57,529 bases of DNA, from assembly GCF_000308855.1 (NCBI RefSeq), contig NZ_BAGM01000064.1, positions 1 to 57,529 of the forward strand. Reading direction: 5' to 3'. The position numbers and the translations under genes were made by a program. Each line of letters opens with the position of its first letter. Position 1 is the stretch's first letter. This DNA is from Nocardia veterana NBRC 100344 (GTDB lineage Bacteria; Actinomycetota; Actinomycetes; Mycobacteriales; Mycobacteriaceae). Of the stretch, positions 42,948-53,395 are shown in pieces. The notes under the pieces are model-generated. The model was not told where the DNA came from. It ran no database searches and was given only the letters and a program-made list of their open reading frames with translations.

Positions 42948-43745
42948 TCAGTAGTAGACCGGGCCCGGCACACCGCCGCCGGCCGCGACGGCATCGCCGG
43001 TGATGGCGATGCTGCGGGGCGAGGCGAGGAAGGTCACGACGTCGGCGACCTCGCGGGCATCGATCACCCGGCGGATCGAGTTCGTGGCCAGACCGGCCTC
43101 GAGTTCGTCGACCGTGGCGCCGGACGCGGCGGCCTGGGCGGCCAATCGTGCGCGCAGCCGCTCGGTCCGGGTGAGACCCGGATGGACCACCGTCACGTTG
43201 ATCCCGTGCGGACCCAGTTCGTCGGCCAGGTTCTTGGTCAGCGCGGAGACGCTGACGTTTCGCACCGTCTGAGCGATCGAATTGGCCTGCCGCGCACCGA
43301 GTCCGCTGATGTTGACGATCCGCCCCCAGCCCTGGGCGATCAGATGCGGCGCGACGGCACGGGCAGTGCGCAGATAGCCCAGCACCTTCACCTCGACCTC
43401 GCGGCGCACGATGTCGTCACTGGTCGCGCCCAGGTCCGCGGGTGCGCCGGCACTCCACGGCGTGGCCGCGGCATTGATCAGGATGTCGACCCCGCCCAGT
43501 TCCGCGACGGTGCGGTCCACCAGGGCCCGCACCTGCGCGTCGTCACCGGTATCGGTGGGAACCGCCAGCACCCGAGCGCCGGTCTCGTCGGTGATGCTCC
43601 GGGCCGCGGCGGCCAGCGGTTCCGCAGATCGGGCCGCGAGCACGACCGCGACACCTTCGGCCGCCAGCCCACGCGCGATCGCCAACCCGATTCCCTTGCT
43701 GCCCCCGGTCACGATGGCGCGCTTACCGCTCAGTTCCAGATCCAT
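42948..43745 (-). CDS. SDR-fold protein lacking the YxxxK active site
   Basis: 265 residues. Cofactor motif TGGSKGIGLAI and NNAG-like INAA (LINAAAT). Where classical SDRs have Tyr-x-x-x-Lys after the NIS segment, alignment by spacing gives Gln...Asn (IAQTVRNVSVSALTKNLADELG). The fold and C-terminal VVHPGLTRTE are intact. It may bind NAD(P) without classical catalysis, or use another mechanism; I recall an actinobacterial subfamily with the RNV-x-V-x-ALTKNLADELG pattern. ATG at 43745. Confidence 0.82.
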   Translation of the reverse strand: MDLELSGKRAIVTGGSKGIGLAIARGLAAEGVAVVLAARSAEPLAAAARSITDETGARVLAVPTDTGDDAQVRALVDRTVAELGGVDILINAAATPWSAGAPADLGATSDDIVRREVEVKVLGYLRTARAVAPHLIAQGWGRIVNISGLGARQANSIAQTVRNVSVSALTKNLADELGPHGINVTVVHPGLTRTERLRARLAAQAAASGATVDELEAGLATNSIRRVIDAREVADVVTFLASPRSIAITGDAVAAGGGVPGPVYY

Positions 43746-44047
43746 GCCGGCGACGGTAACAAGGTGCGGCCCACCGGTCGCGGATCCGGATCGCGCTGAA
43801 CCGAATCCGCCCGGCGCGGGCCATTCAGTCCTCCTCGTCGTCGCCGGCGTCTATGCGCACCACGCCGGCGATGACACCGAGGATCGAGGCCGCGCCCACG
43901 GCGCCGGGCCCGCTCACCGTCGAGCCCACCGTGACGAGCCGGTCGGCGGGGGCATCGATCGCCGGATCACCGGCCCGGCGGCCCAGCACGACCGCCGGAG
44001 TGAGCGTGCCGCCCAGCTCGCTGAGCAGGACGCGCGAGATTCGACTC
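43746..44047. other. Intergenic region, possible fragment
   Basis: About 300 bp between minus-strand genes. A minus-strand frame without a good start reads like coding sequence over about 65 codons (segment SRVLLSELGGTLTPAVVLG, ending IDAGDDEED). It may be a gene remnant or start at a GTG with about 55 codons. Not called. Confidence 0.35.
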
Positions 44048-44815
44048 TCAGCGGCGATCCGGTACCGCGCGGGCGAGTGAGTCCAGCGCGAACCCGATCA
44101 GCCCGATCACCACGATCACGGCCATCACCTGGTCGTAGGCGAGTTGGTCACGGGCATTGAGGATCTGATAGCCGAGCCCGGACCGCACGCCCAGCATCTC
44201 GGCCGGCACCAGCACCACCCAGGCGATACCGAGCCCGACCCGGAATCCGGTCTGCACCGGGCCGCGGATCGCGGGCAGCACCACCGTGGTCAGCTGTTCG
44301 CGCCGCGTCGCACCGAAGGAACGCGCCACCAGCAGCAGTCCGGGATCGATGGAGCGCACGCCCGCGGCGGTGTTGAGCACGATGGGCCACACCGAAGCCG
44401 CGGCGACCAGGAAGATCACCGGCTGATGCCCGATCCCGAACAGCGCCACCGCGATCGGGGCCCACGACAGCGGCGAGATCATCCGCAGAAACTGCACGAT
44501 GGGCGCCACCGCCGATTCGGTGGCGGCATGCAATCCGAGCAGCAGGCCCAGCGGCACCCCGACGGTGACCGCGATCAGCAAACCCACCGTGAGCCGCCAC
44601 ATGCTCACCCCGATATCCGGGACGAGCACCCCGCGGTCGAGCAATCCGGCGATGGCGCCGGGTACATGCTGGGGACCGAATTCGCGCAGCAGCGACTGTG
44701 GTCCGGCGACCACATCGGTGAGCACCCACCACAGCAGTATCGCGGCGGCCACGGCGCCCAGGCGCGGTATCCAGGTCGCGGTGCGGCGGAGTGGGCGGGC
44801 GGCGACGGTAGTCAC
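44048..44815 (-). CDS. ABC transporter permease, NitT/TauT (SsuC-like) type
   Basis: 255 residues, about six membrane helices. The EAA loop is present as LVARSFGATRREQLTTVVLPAIRGPVQTGFRVGLGIAWV, and the start of the permease domain is SLLREFGPQHVPGA. Last gene of the five-gene operon, GTG start overlapping the binding-protein stop by 4 nt. Imports a small anion such as a sulfonate, nitrate or thiamine precursor; substrate not determined. Confidence 0.87.
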   Translation of the reverse strand: MTTVAARPLRRTATWIPRLGAVAAAILLWWVLTDVVAGPQSLLREFGPQHVPGAIAGLLDRGVLVPDIGVSMWRLTVGLLIAVTVGVPLGLLLGLHAATESAVAPIVQFLRMISPLSWAPIAVALFGIGHQPVIFLVAAASVWPIVLNTAAGVRSIDPGLLLVARSFGATRREQLTTVVLPAIRGPVQTGFRVGLGIAWVVLVPAEMLGVRSGLGYQILNARDQLAYDQVMAVIVVIGLIGFALDSLARAVPDRR

Positions 44816-45957
44816 GATGGATCGATCTCCTCGGTACGAGTGAGCCCCGGGGGCAGTCCGAATGCGGCGGGCCCGCCCGCCCGGTCCAGGGCGGTCCGGA
44901 CGAACCGGTCGTCGACGAGTTCGGCGTGCACACCGGCCGGGTCGAGACGAGACAGGAACCGGGTGTCGCCGTCGACGACGGTGTCGTGCATGGCGGTCGC
45001 GAGCGCGGTGGTGAAGCTGGGAAAGGGGAAGGGCTGGAATCCGATTCGCTGCGGATGCCAGTCCGGGTGGCGGACCGGGATCCGATCGGAATAGGTCAGC
45101 GCCTTCGTGATCGCGGGCAGCGGTTGCGGAAGATACCGTCCCGCAAGCTGTTTCGCCGCGGCCGGGCGGTCACCACCGATCCGCAGCTGGGCTTTCACCA
45201 CCGCCTCCGCGATCGTCTGCGCGACGGCGGGCCGGCTGTCCAACAGGTCCTGATGCACCACCAGCGCGCAGCAGGCGTGGTCGCGCCACAGGTCGCCGAG
45301 AAAGCGGTGGATGCGGCCCACCCCACGCAGTTCGGCCCCGGCATTGAACGGGTCGGCGACGGTGAAGGCGCTGATCGACCCGTTGGCCAGGGCCGGAATC
45401 ATATCCGAGGGACTCATCACGATCAGCTCCACCGTGCCCGCCGCCCGCGTGGCCGAACCGCGGATCACCGGCCGTAATCCGTTGGCGCGCAACCACTGCT
45501 GGATCACGATGTTGTGGATCGACCACCAGAACGGGATCGCCACCTGTGTGCCCGCCAACTGCCCCGGTTCGGTGATGTGCGGTGCGACGGTCAGCGCGGA
45601 CCCGTTGGTGTGGTTCCAACCCAGAACCCGGGCCGGGGCGCCGAGGCCGAAGCGCAGCTGGATCGCCATCGGCATCAGCAGGTGCACGATATCCACCTGA
45701 CGGGTGAGGAAGGCCTCGGCCAGGGCGGACCAACTGCGAAACAGCACAGGCTGGGCGAATTCGGTGCCGCGTTCGGCGATCAGCAGCGGAGCCGCGTCGG
45801 TGATCGGCAGATATCCGATGCGCAGTTGCGCACCGCCGGCGGCGCGGCGTTCGGCGGCGGCCACACCGAGATCCGCCAGTCCGGCCAGCCCACCGGCAGC
45901 AACCAGTCCGGCGCAGCCGCACAGCAGGCCACGCCGCGTAATCCCGGACCTGCTCAT
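44812..45957 (-). CDS. ABC transporter substrate-binding protein (NitT/TauT family), Tat signal
   Basis: 381 residues. Twin-arginine start (TRRGLLCGCAGL), which may also serve as lipoprotein signal. Periplasmic-type binding fold: LRIGYLPITDAAPLLIAER, VDIVHLLMPMAIQL, VAIPFWWSIHNIVIQQWL and FTVADPFNAGAE, as in NrtA/CmpA/SsuA relatives. Overlaps its neighbours by 4 nt on both sides. Confidence 0.87.
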   Translation of the reverse strand: MSRSGITRRGLLCGCAGLVAAGGLAGLADLGVAAAERRAAGGAQLRIGYLPITDAAPLLIAERGTEFAQPVLFRSWSALAEAFLTRQVDIVHLLMPMAIQLRFGLGAPARVLGWNHTNGSALTVAPHITEPGQLAGTQVAIPFWWSIHNIVIQQWLRANGLRPVIRGSATRAAGTVELIVMSPSDMIPALANGSISAFTVADPFNAGAELRGVGRIHRFLGDLWRDHACCALVVHQDLLDSRPAVAQTIAEAVVKAQLRIGGDRPAAAKQLAGRYLPQPLPAITKALTYSDRIPVRHPDWHPQRIGFQPFPFPSFTTALATAMHDTVVDGDTRFLSRLDPAGVHAELVDDRFVRTALDRAGGPAAFGLPPGLTRTEEIDPS

Positions 45958-46685
45958 ACCGTCACCGACGCATCCCGGTAGCGCTCGATAATGCTCTGCC
46001 GCAGGGTATTTCGTTCATCCTCGGTGCCGGGGCGAGCGTAGTGCGCGCGCACTCTGCCGCCGTGACCGATGAGCACGATCCGGTCCCCCAGCCGCAGCGC
46101 TTCGTCGACGTCGTGGGTGACCAGCACGGTAGTGCACCCGAGGTCGGCGACCAGGGCCGCGAGCCAGTCCTGTAGATCGGCGCGCACGGCCGGGTCCAGC
46201 GCGCTGAAGGGTTCGTCGAGCAGCAGCAGCCGCGGCCGGACCGCGACCGCGCGCATCACTGCCACCCGCTGCGCCTGGCCGCCCGAGAGCTCGTCGGGCA
46301 TCCGGTCGGCCAGCCCGGCCAGGCCGAACCGCTCGAGCAGCGCATCGGCCGCCCCGGGATCCAGATCGTCGCGATGGCGCGCGAACCGGCCACCGAAGCG
46401 GACGTTGTCCCGCACGCTCAGCCACGGCATCAGCAGCGGCTGCTGGAACACCACGCCGGTCGTCGGATTCGCCTGCCCCCCTTCGCCCCAGCCGATGCTG
46501 CCGCCGTCGAGCCGGTCCAGCCCGGCGATGATCCGCAGCAGGGTCGATTTCCCGCTGCCGCTGGGGCCGAGGATCACCAGCAGCTCTCCCGCCGTGATCT
46601 CGAGATCGACACCGTCGAGCACCGGTGCGCCGTGGCGGGCGTAGCTCTTGCGCGCGCCCGCTAGTCGTACTGCGACAGTTCCCAC
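45954..46685 (-). CDS. ABC transporter ATP-binding protein (NitT/TauT family)
   Basis: 243 residues. Walker A GPSGSGKST, Q-loop VVFQQPLLMPWLSV, signature LSGGQAQR, Walker B LLLLDEPFSALD, H-loop THD. Partner of the adjoining permease and binding protein. GTG 46685 overlaps the flavoprotein gene by 25 nt. Confidence 0.93.
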   Translation of the reverse strand: MGTVAVRLAGARKSYARHGAPVLDGVDLEITAGELLVILGPSGSGKSTLLRIIAGLDRLDGGSIGWGEGGQANPTTGVVFQQPLLMPWLSVRDNVRFGGRFARHRDDLDPGAADALLERFGLAGLADRMPDELSGGQAQRVAVMRAVAVRPRLLLLDEPFSALDPAVRADLQDWLAALVADLGCTTVLVTHDVDEALRLGDRIVLIGHGGRVRAHYARPGTEDERNTLRQSIIERYRDASVTV

Positions 46686-47692
46686 CGCAATTGACCTTCC
46701 GAGGGAGATTGGACGGGGAGGAAGGCGGCCTCACGGAACCGCCGGTTGGTGTCGCAGTCCCGGGCGAACCCGGCGCCGCCGCGCAGCGTGGATTCCAGCC
46801 GGGTGGCGTCGACCGCGACCCGGGACGCGTCGAGCCGCACGCGAATCAGTTCGGCCGGCGCGACCCGGCCCGGATCGGCGGCGAACGCGTACAGCCGCTG
46901 CCGCACCGACCGGTGCCGAGCCGTGAGTTCGCCGTGGTCGCCACGGAATCGGTCGCCCAGCCCCGTCAGCCGGGCTCCGGCCTCCGCTACCGACCGGCCC
47001 GCGACACCGCTGCAGAAGGCGGTCTGCAGGAGCAGGAAAATCGGCCGGATCGCGGCCCCGAAGCGGGGCAGATCGGTGGTGATCAGCTGATCGTCGGGCA
47101 CCTCGACGCGGTCGAAGGTCAACCCGGTCGAGCCGGTGGCGTTCAGCGCGAGCAGTTCCGGAGCCGGCCGCACCAGCACCCCGTCGGCACCGGCCGCGAC
47201 CACGGCGACGCGACCGGACCTGTCCGCCCCGCGGTAGGGGAAGACGATCAGCGCGTCCTCGAAGACGTTGGAGGCCCACGCGATCGAGCCGGAGACCGCC
47301 CGGTCGTCCCCCGGCTCGGCCCGCAACGGCAACTCACCGAGTCCGGCGAGATGTTTGAGTGCCGCGGCCATCGCGGTGACGCCGACCGTGCGCCCGGAAG
47401 CGAGGCCGTCCAGATAACACCGGCGTACCGGTTCCGGTGCCCGCCACACGTATTCGAGCGTCATGCGCTGAGCCCAGAGCGAGAAGCCGGCCGCGAGACT
47501 TTCGGCCGCCACCTCCTCGATCACGACCGCGAATTCGCTGATATCGGTCTCGCCCAAGGCGAGGGCGAGCAACTCGCTCCGGCCGATCTCCGCGAGATCG
47601 ACGCGGACGTCGGTGGTTCCGGCGTCGAGCGCGGCAGCGCGCTCCCGTACGAAGGCGGCGACCGCCGCGCGCGCCGGCACGGTGACGGTCAT
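46661..47692 (-). CDS. Acyl-CoA dehydrogenase-fold flavoprotein
   Basis: 343 residues, a little short of typical acyl-CoA dehydrogenases. Signature near the C-terminus LRGGAGFARDCDTNRRFREAAFLPVQSPSEGQLRWELS; helical and beta core segments are divergent. Such proteins beside NitT/TauT importers resemble the SfnB/DszC-type flavin enzymes of sulfur acquisition, but classical dehydrogenase activity on CoA substrates cannot be excluded. ATG 47692 overlaps the DUF4242 gene stop by 4 nt; its own stop lies inside the ATPase gene. Confidence 0.75.
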   Translation of the reverse strand: MTVTVPARAAVAAFVRERAAALDAGTTDVRVDLAEIGRSELLALALGETDISEFAVVIEEVAAESLAAGFSLWAQRMTLEYVWRAPEPVRRCYLDGLASGRTVGVTAMAAALKHLAGLGELPLRAEPGDDRAVSGSIAWASNVFEDALIVFPYRGADRSGRVAVVAAGADGVLVRPAPELLALNATGSTGLTFDRVEVPDDQLITTDLPRFGAAIRPIFLLLQTAFCSGVAGRSVAEAGARLTGLGDRFRGDHGELTARHRSVRQRLYAFAADPGRVAPAELIRVRLDASRVAVDATRLESTLRGGAGFARDCDTNRRFREAAFLPVQSPSEGQLRWELSQYD

Positions 47693-48210
47693 GTCCGCGG
47701 ATCCTCGAGCGCGTACAACCGGTCGATCGGGGTGCTCACCGCGGCCCGGGCCCGGCGCACCGCGGCTTCGTCCGGCGCGTCGTAGAAGCACAGGCATTTG
47801 GCGGTGTCCTCACGCACGTAGGTGCGCAGGAAGCTGACCTCGGGGACGTCGGCGTATTTCGGCGCGTTGGCCTTCTTCCGCGCGAGGTAGGTGTCCATAT
47901 CGATCTCGGCGGGGATGTCCCACTCGACCAGATAGCCCGCGGCGGGGCGGGCGGCCTTGACGGTGGCGAGGTCGGCGCCGACGATCCGCACCTGATGGGG
48001 TCCGTCGACCGCGGCGGCGGACACCTCGTCCGCCGGGAGCGCGGGCGCATCGCATCCGGCGAATTCGGCGATCGCGAAGATCCGCGTCGCACCCGCCGTG
48101 ACCTGCGCCTCGATCAACTCCCCACCGGCCTTGTCGACGCGCGCGCCGAATTCGTCGATGGTGCGCCCGGGGGCGCCGGTGGGCACGAGTTCGTACAGAT
48201 ACAGGGACAT
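47689..48210 (-). CDS. DUF4242 (SCO4226-like) protein
   Basis: 173 residues. The second half matches the DUF4242 pattern (GYLVEWDIPAEIDMDTYLARKK, VSFLRTYVREDTAKCLCFYDAPDEAAVRRA). The Streptomyces homologue SCO4226 is a small nickel-binding ferredoxin-like protein (family knowledge). First gene of a five-gene overlapping operon with flavoprotein and ABC importer. A TetR gene with palindromic operator faces it across 237 bp. Confidence 0.82.
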   Translation of the reverse strand: MSLYLYELVPTGAPGRTIDEFGARVDKAGGELIEAQVTAGATRIFAIAEFAGCDAPALPADEVSAAAVDGPHQVRIVGADLATVKAARPAAGYLVEWDIPAEIDMDTYLARKKANAPKYADVPEVSFLRTYVREDTAKCLCFYDAPDEAAVRRARAAVSTPIDRLYALEDPRT

Positions 48211-48415
48211 GGACAGCCGCCTTTCGGAACTGGCTCTGCGATGGGCTCGACAGCCGCGTGCAAGGGCGCGGCCGGAGATGTGCGCGAATGCTCGACGGCC
48301 CCGGGCGGGGCTGCCTCAGCGCTGGTGACGACAGGCAGCGCCCGCCACGCGCACGAGGTCCACGTGCAGTCGGCGGGTGAGGTTGCTGCGGGTCACCCGT
48401 TCAGACTAAACATGA

Positions 48416-48429
48416 ACAGAACGTTCTGT
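48416..48429. promoter_or_regulatory. 14-bp perfect palindrome ACAGAACGTTCTGT, likely TetR operator
   Basis: Lies 18 nt before the TetR start, in the intergenic region shared with the divergent five-gene operon. Typical size and symmetry for TetR sites. Confidence 0.7.
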
Positions 48430-48447
48430 CTACCTCTGGGAGTGGTT

Positions 48448-49059
48448 ATGGTGGAAGACGTGGCCACAACAACACCATCGGCCGAGCAGCAGTCGACCCG
48501 CCGAAGTCGACCCGCGCCCGCCCAGCGCCTGCTGGAGACCGCGACCGCGCTGTTCTCCCGCTACGGGATCCGCGCCGTCGGCATCGACCGGGTGCTGGCC
48601 GAGGCCGGGGTGGCGCGGGCCAGCCTGTATCAGAGCTACGGCTCCAAAGACGCTCTCGTGCAGGCGTATCTGGAACACCTCGATCGCCGGGACCGCGGCC
48701 GCTGGGACGAGGCCGTGGCGGCGGTGACCGAGCCGGTCGACAAGGTGCTGACCTTCTTCGATCTCGCCCTGGCCTCCGCTCCCACCAAGGGCTTCCGCGG
48801 CTGCCAATACGCCAACGCGGCCACCGAATTTCCCGACCAGGAGCTGGAACCCGTTGTCGCCCACCGCCGATGGATGCTCGATACCCTGACCGCCCTGCTG
48901 CGCGAATGCGGCAGCGCGGAACCGGAGGCCCTCGCCCAGCGCATCCAGTTGATCTACGACGGCGCACTGTCGGGATCCAAGTTCGCCCACTCGCTGGAAC
49001 CGCTGCGGACGGGCCGGAGCCTGGCGGCCGAATTGATCACGCGGTCGCTGCCAGGCTGA
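48448..49059 (+). CDS. TetR family regulator
   Basis: 203 residues. Helix-turn-helix in the first 70 residues: APAQRLLETATALFSRYGIRAVGIDRVLAEAGVARASLYQSYGSKDALV. C-terminal FRGCQYANAATEFPD resembles the TetR_C-type domain found in YxaF-like relatives. ATG 48448 has GGGAG 5 nt upstream. A palindrome immediately upstream suggests autoregulation and control of the divergent DUF4242-flavoprotein-ABC operon. Confidence 0.88.
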   Translation: MVEDVATTTPSAEQQSTRRSRPAPAQRLLETATALFSRYGIRAVGIDRVLAEAGVARASLYQSYGSKDALVQAYLEHLDRRDRGRWDEAVAAVTEPVDKVLTFFDLALASAPTKGFRGCQYANAATEFPDQELEPVVAHRRWMLDTLTALLRECGSAEPEALAQRIQLIYDGALSGSKFAHSLEPLRTGRSLAAELITRSLPG

Positions 49060-49128
49060 CCGCATTCGCCGCGGCGAGCTAACATAACGCTCGTACGGTT
49101 TAACGTCTTCGGCGAGTGGGAGCAGCGC

Positions 49129-50644
<1,516 letters not shown>

Positions 50645-50669
50645 ACGCGACGGGCGCTTGCTACCCGGC

Positions 50670-51635
50670 CTACCCGCCCTGCGGCAGGAACCTCGGCTCG
50701 GCCAGCGCCCGGTAGTCCGGCAAACCGGCCGACTTGTCGACCGCGCCCTGCGCCCTGGCCCACTCGGCCAGAGCGACGAGTGTATCGGCGAGGTCGGGCT
50801 GCAATCGGAGGCGAAAATCGAACTCGGGCAGGATTTTCCGGATCAGATCCGGGGACAGCTGAGTCGCCGACGCCACCGCGGCGATCGCCGGCTCGGCCCC
50901 GGAGCCCAGCCGGCTCCCCGCCTCCCCCAGGGCGGCGAAGAAGCCGGCGAGCGCCTCGGGCTTGCGGGTGACGGCGCTGTCGGTGGCGAGATAGAGGCTG
51001 TGCTGGCTGTAGGTGCCACCGGCGAGCTCGACCGCGTCGGCGCCGAGCGCATCGATCACCTGAGCCTGGTACGGCTGGAAGATCGCGACCGCGTCGACGT
51101 TGCGCTGACCCGCGGCAGTCACGGTCGCCTGCGGTGCCACCTGCACCAGCTTCGCCTCGACCGCGCTGTGCGACAACGCATTCTGGGCGAAGTACGCCGC
51201 GCTGGTACCCAGCGGCGTGCCGACCGACCGACCCGCCAGATCCCGCAGCGACGTGATTCCGGCGCTGCGGCGCGCGACGATACGCGAGTCCTCCCATCGC
51301 GACCCGTCCCCGACGATGCGCAACGCGGGCGACCGGGTCATCGCCGCCGCGGCCGGAACGTCGGCGGCGGTGGCCACGTCGAGCTGACCGGCGGCGAGCG
51401 CCTGCAGCGCCTCCACCCCGGTGGCGAAGTTGACGATGTGGACCTTCACCCCGTGGCGGTCGAAATCTCCGGCCTGTTGCGCCACGGGCACCTGCGCCCA
51501 CGAAGGATCGACGACGAAGCCGACCGTGAGGGCGTGGGGGTCCGAATCGTCCGTACCGGCGCACGCGGCCAGCGGCACGATCAGCGCGACGAAGCAGACA
51601 AGGGCGGTCAGGGAGCGCAACAGCAGCGATTTCAC
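50670..51635 (-). CDS. ABC transporter substrate-binding lipoprotein (SsuA/TauA-like)
   Basis: 321 residues. Signal peptide with lipobox VPLAACAG. Binding-protein fold: LTVGFVVDPSWAQVPVAQQAGDF, VEALQALAAGQLDVATAADVP, GRSVGTPLGTSAAYF, ATVTAAGQRNVDAVAIFQPYQ. Sulfonate/nitrate/taurine family. GTG 51635 has GAGAAG at about 6 nt. Last gene of the permease-ATPase-binding-protein set, 82 nt after the ATPase stop. Confidence 0.87.
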   Translation of the reverse strand: MKSLLLRSLTALVCFVALIVPLAACAGTDDSDPHALTVGFVVDPSWAQVPVAQQAGDFDRHGVKVHIVNFATGVEALQALAAGQLDVATAADVPAAAAMTRSPALRIVGDGSRWEDSRIVARRSAGITSLRDLAGRSVGTPLGTSAAYFAQNALSHSAVEAKLVQVAPQATVTAAGQRNVDAVAIFQPYQAQVIDALGADAVELAGGTYSQHSLYLATDSAVTRKPEALAGFFAALGEAGSRLGSGAEPAIAAVASATQLSPDLIRKILPEFDFRLRLQPDLADTLVALAEWARAQGAVDKSAGLPDYRALAEPRFLPQGG

Positions 51636-51717
51636 GGGCTTCTCTTCGTGTGGGTGGATCGAAAATTCGGGGCGGAGCAACGCTTTCGAGGACATGCCGG
51701 GCTTCGAGGACATGGAC

Positions 51718-52476
51718 TCACCCCGCCGAGGGCGCGATGCCGAGTTCGTGATGCAGCGATCGGCGCAATTCGCTGTATCCGGGGCGGTCCGCGAGCGTAT
51801 CCGCGGGGCGGGGACGATCGAGCGGATTCGTGATCCGATTGATGATCCGGCCGTCGCGCAGCACGCTGATCGTGTCGGACAGCCGGATCGCCTCGTCCAC
51901 GTCGTGGGTGACGAAGACGACGGTGCGCTGCAAGCGGGTCCAGATATCGATCAGCAGATCCTGCATCTTGAGCCGGGTGAGCGCATCGAGCGCGGCGAAC
52001 GGCTCGTCCATCAGCATGATCTCGGGTTCACCGGCGAGCATCCGGGCGATGCCGACGCGCTGGCGCATCCCACCCGACAACTGACTCGGGCGCAGTCCGA
52101 GCACCGCGCGGGACAGCCCGACAAGGTCGAGGAGTTCCTCGGTGCGCGCGCGATGGGCCCGGGCCGGCACCCGTCGTGCGCGCAGCGCGAATTCGATATT
52201 GGCCGCGACGCTCATCCACGGGAACAGCACATCGCGCTGGAAGGCCACGCCCCGGCGCGGATCGGGGCCGAGCACGCGCGCACCGCCATCGGTCACCGTT
52301 CCCGAGGTGGGTGGCAGCAGCCCGGCGAGGCAGTGCAGCAGCGTCGATTTGCCGCTGCCCGAGGCGCCGACGAGAACGGCGAACGAACCGTCGGGCACCG
52401 ACAGGTCGATACCTCGCAGCGTGGGCTGGGCGGCTTTCGGGAAGTGCACCACCAGATCCCGGGTCGCGACGGCCAT
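51718..52476 (-). CDS. ABC transporter ATP-binding protein (SsuB/TauB-like)
   Basis: 252 residues. Walker A GASGSGKST, VAFQRDVLFPWMSV, signature LSGGMRQRVGIARML, Walker B IMLMDEPFAALD, H-loop THD. Strong AAGGAGG 7 nt before the ATG, which overlaps the permease stop by 1 nt (TGATG). Energises the adjoining permease. Confidence 0.93.
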   Translation of the reverse strand: MAVATRDLVVHFPKAAQPTLRGIDLSVPDGSFAVLVGASGSGKSTLLHCLAGLLPPTSGTVTDGGARVLGPDPRRGVAFQRDVLFPWMSVAANIEFALRARRVPARAHRARTEELLDLVGLSRAVLGLRPSQLSGGMRQRVGIARMLAGEPEIMLMDEPFAALDALTRLKMQDLLIDIWTRLQRTVVFVTHDVDEAIRLSDTISVLRDGRIINRITNPLDRPRPADTLADRPGYSELRRSLHHELGIAPSAG

Positions 52477-53333
52477 CAGTTCACCTCCTTCGCCCAGCGC
52501 AGCATCGGTGCGGTGAGGCCCGCGATCGCCAGATCGCAGGCCGCACCGATCACGCCGAGCACGATCAGGCAGAAGATCAGCCGGTCGGCCTGGGAGAACA
52601 ACTGTGCCTGATAGATCCGATAGCCGATTCCCGCTGTGGTGCCGGTCATTTCGGCAACGACGATCAGGACGAACGCCATGGCGGCGCCGACCCGGGCCCC
52701 GCCGACCACGTCGGGGATCGCCTCGGGCAGCACCACCCGAGTCAGGGTGTGCCGGCGACTCGCACCGAGGCAGCGCGCGGCCTGCAGGTAGTGCTCGGGG
52801 GTGCCGGCGAATCCCGAGTGGCTGTTGATCCAGACCGGGACGAAGACACCCAGCGCGATGACCAGCACCTTGCTGTTCTCCCCGAGGCCGAACCAGAGGA
52901 TCGCCAGCGGCACCAAACCGATCGTCGGCACCGGCGCCAACAACCGCAGCACGGGTTGCACCACCGCCCGGCCCACCCGAGTGGTCGCGGTACAAACCGC
53001 CGCCGGCACCCCCGCTCCGAGCCCGAGCAGGAAGCCGAAGGCCGCCCGGCGCAGACTCGCGGCGATATCGGGCACCAGCAATCCGTCGGCCCCCAGTACA
53101 CGACCCGCGTGCAGAATCTGGGGAACAGACGGAAACAGTTGGCGCGGAAAGATATTCAGTGCGGCGATCACCGACCAGACGACCGCCGCCAGGATCACTC
53201 CGGCGACGGCGCCGCCGACCGCGCGGCCGCTCGGCAGCGTCGTCGCGGACGCGCCCAATCGGCGCCGCCACGGCGTCGTCGTGGCCGGTGCCGCGCCGGG
53301 GTCGGCCGGCACGATTGGCAGACTCTCTGTCAT
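52476..53333 (-). CDS. ABC transporter permease (SsuC/TauC-like)
   Basis: 285 residues, six membrane helices after a roughly 35-residue N-terminal cytosolic stretch. EAA loop YLQAARCLGASRRHTLTRVVLPEAIPDVVGGARVGAAMAF. Partner of the adjoining ATPase and lipoprotein. It is 62 nt downstream of the arylsulfotransferase-like gene. Confidence 0.9.
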   Translation of the reverse strand: MTESLPIVPADPGAAPATTTPWRRRLGASATTLPSGRAVGGAVAGVILAAVVWSVIAALNIFPRQLFPSVPQILHAGRVLGADGLLVPDIAASLRRAAFGFLLGLGAGVPAAVCTATTRVGRAVVQPVLRLLAPVPTIGLVPLAILWFGLGENSKVLVIALGVFVPVWINSHSGFAGTPEHYLQAARCLGASRRHTLTRVVLPEAIPDVVGGARVGAAMAFVLIVVAEMTGTTAGIGYRIYQAQLFSQADRLIFCLIVLGVIGAACDLAIAGLTAPMLRWAKEVN

Positions 53334-53395
53334 ATTCGGACTTCCATATTCGGACTTCCCGGTGAGCGACCGGCATCCCCGGCCGTGCGGAGCGG

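Noticed and set aside
43746..44047. Minus-strand coding-like frame of about 65 codons
   Set aside because: No good start codon or ribosome binding site and no recognised family; listed only as intergenic.
48211..48415. Possible riboswitch ahead of the DUF4242 operon
   Set aside because: GC-rich hairpins are present, but no known riboswitch core could be recognised.
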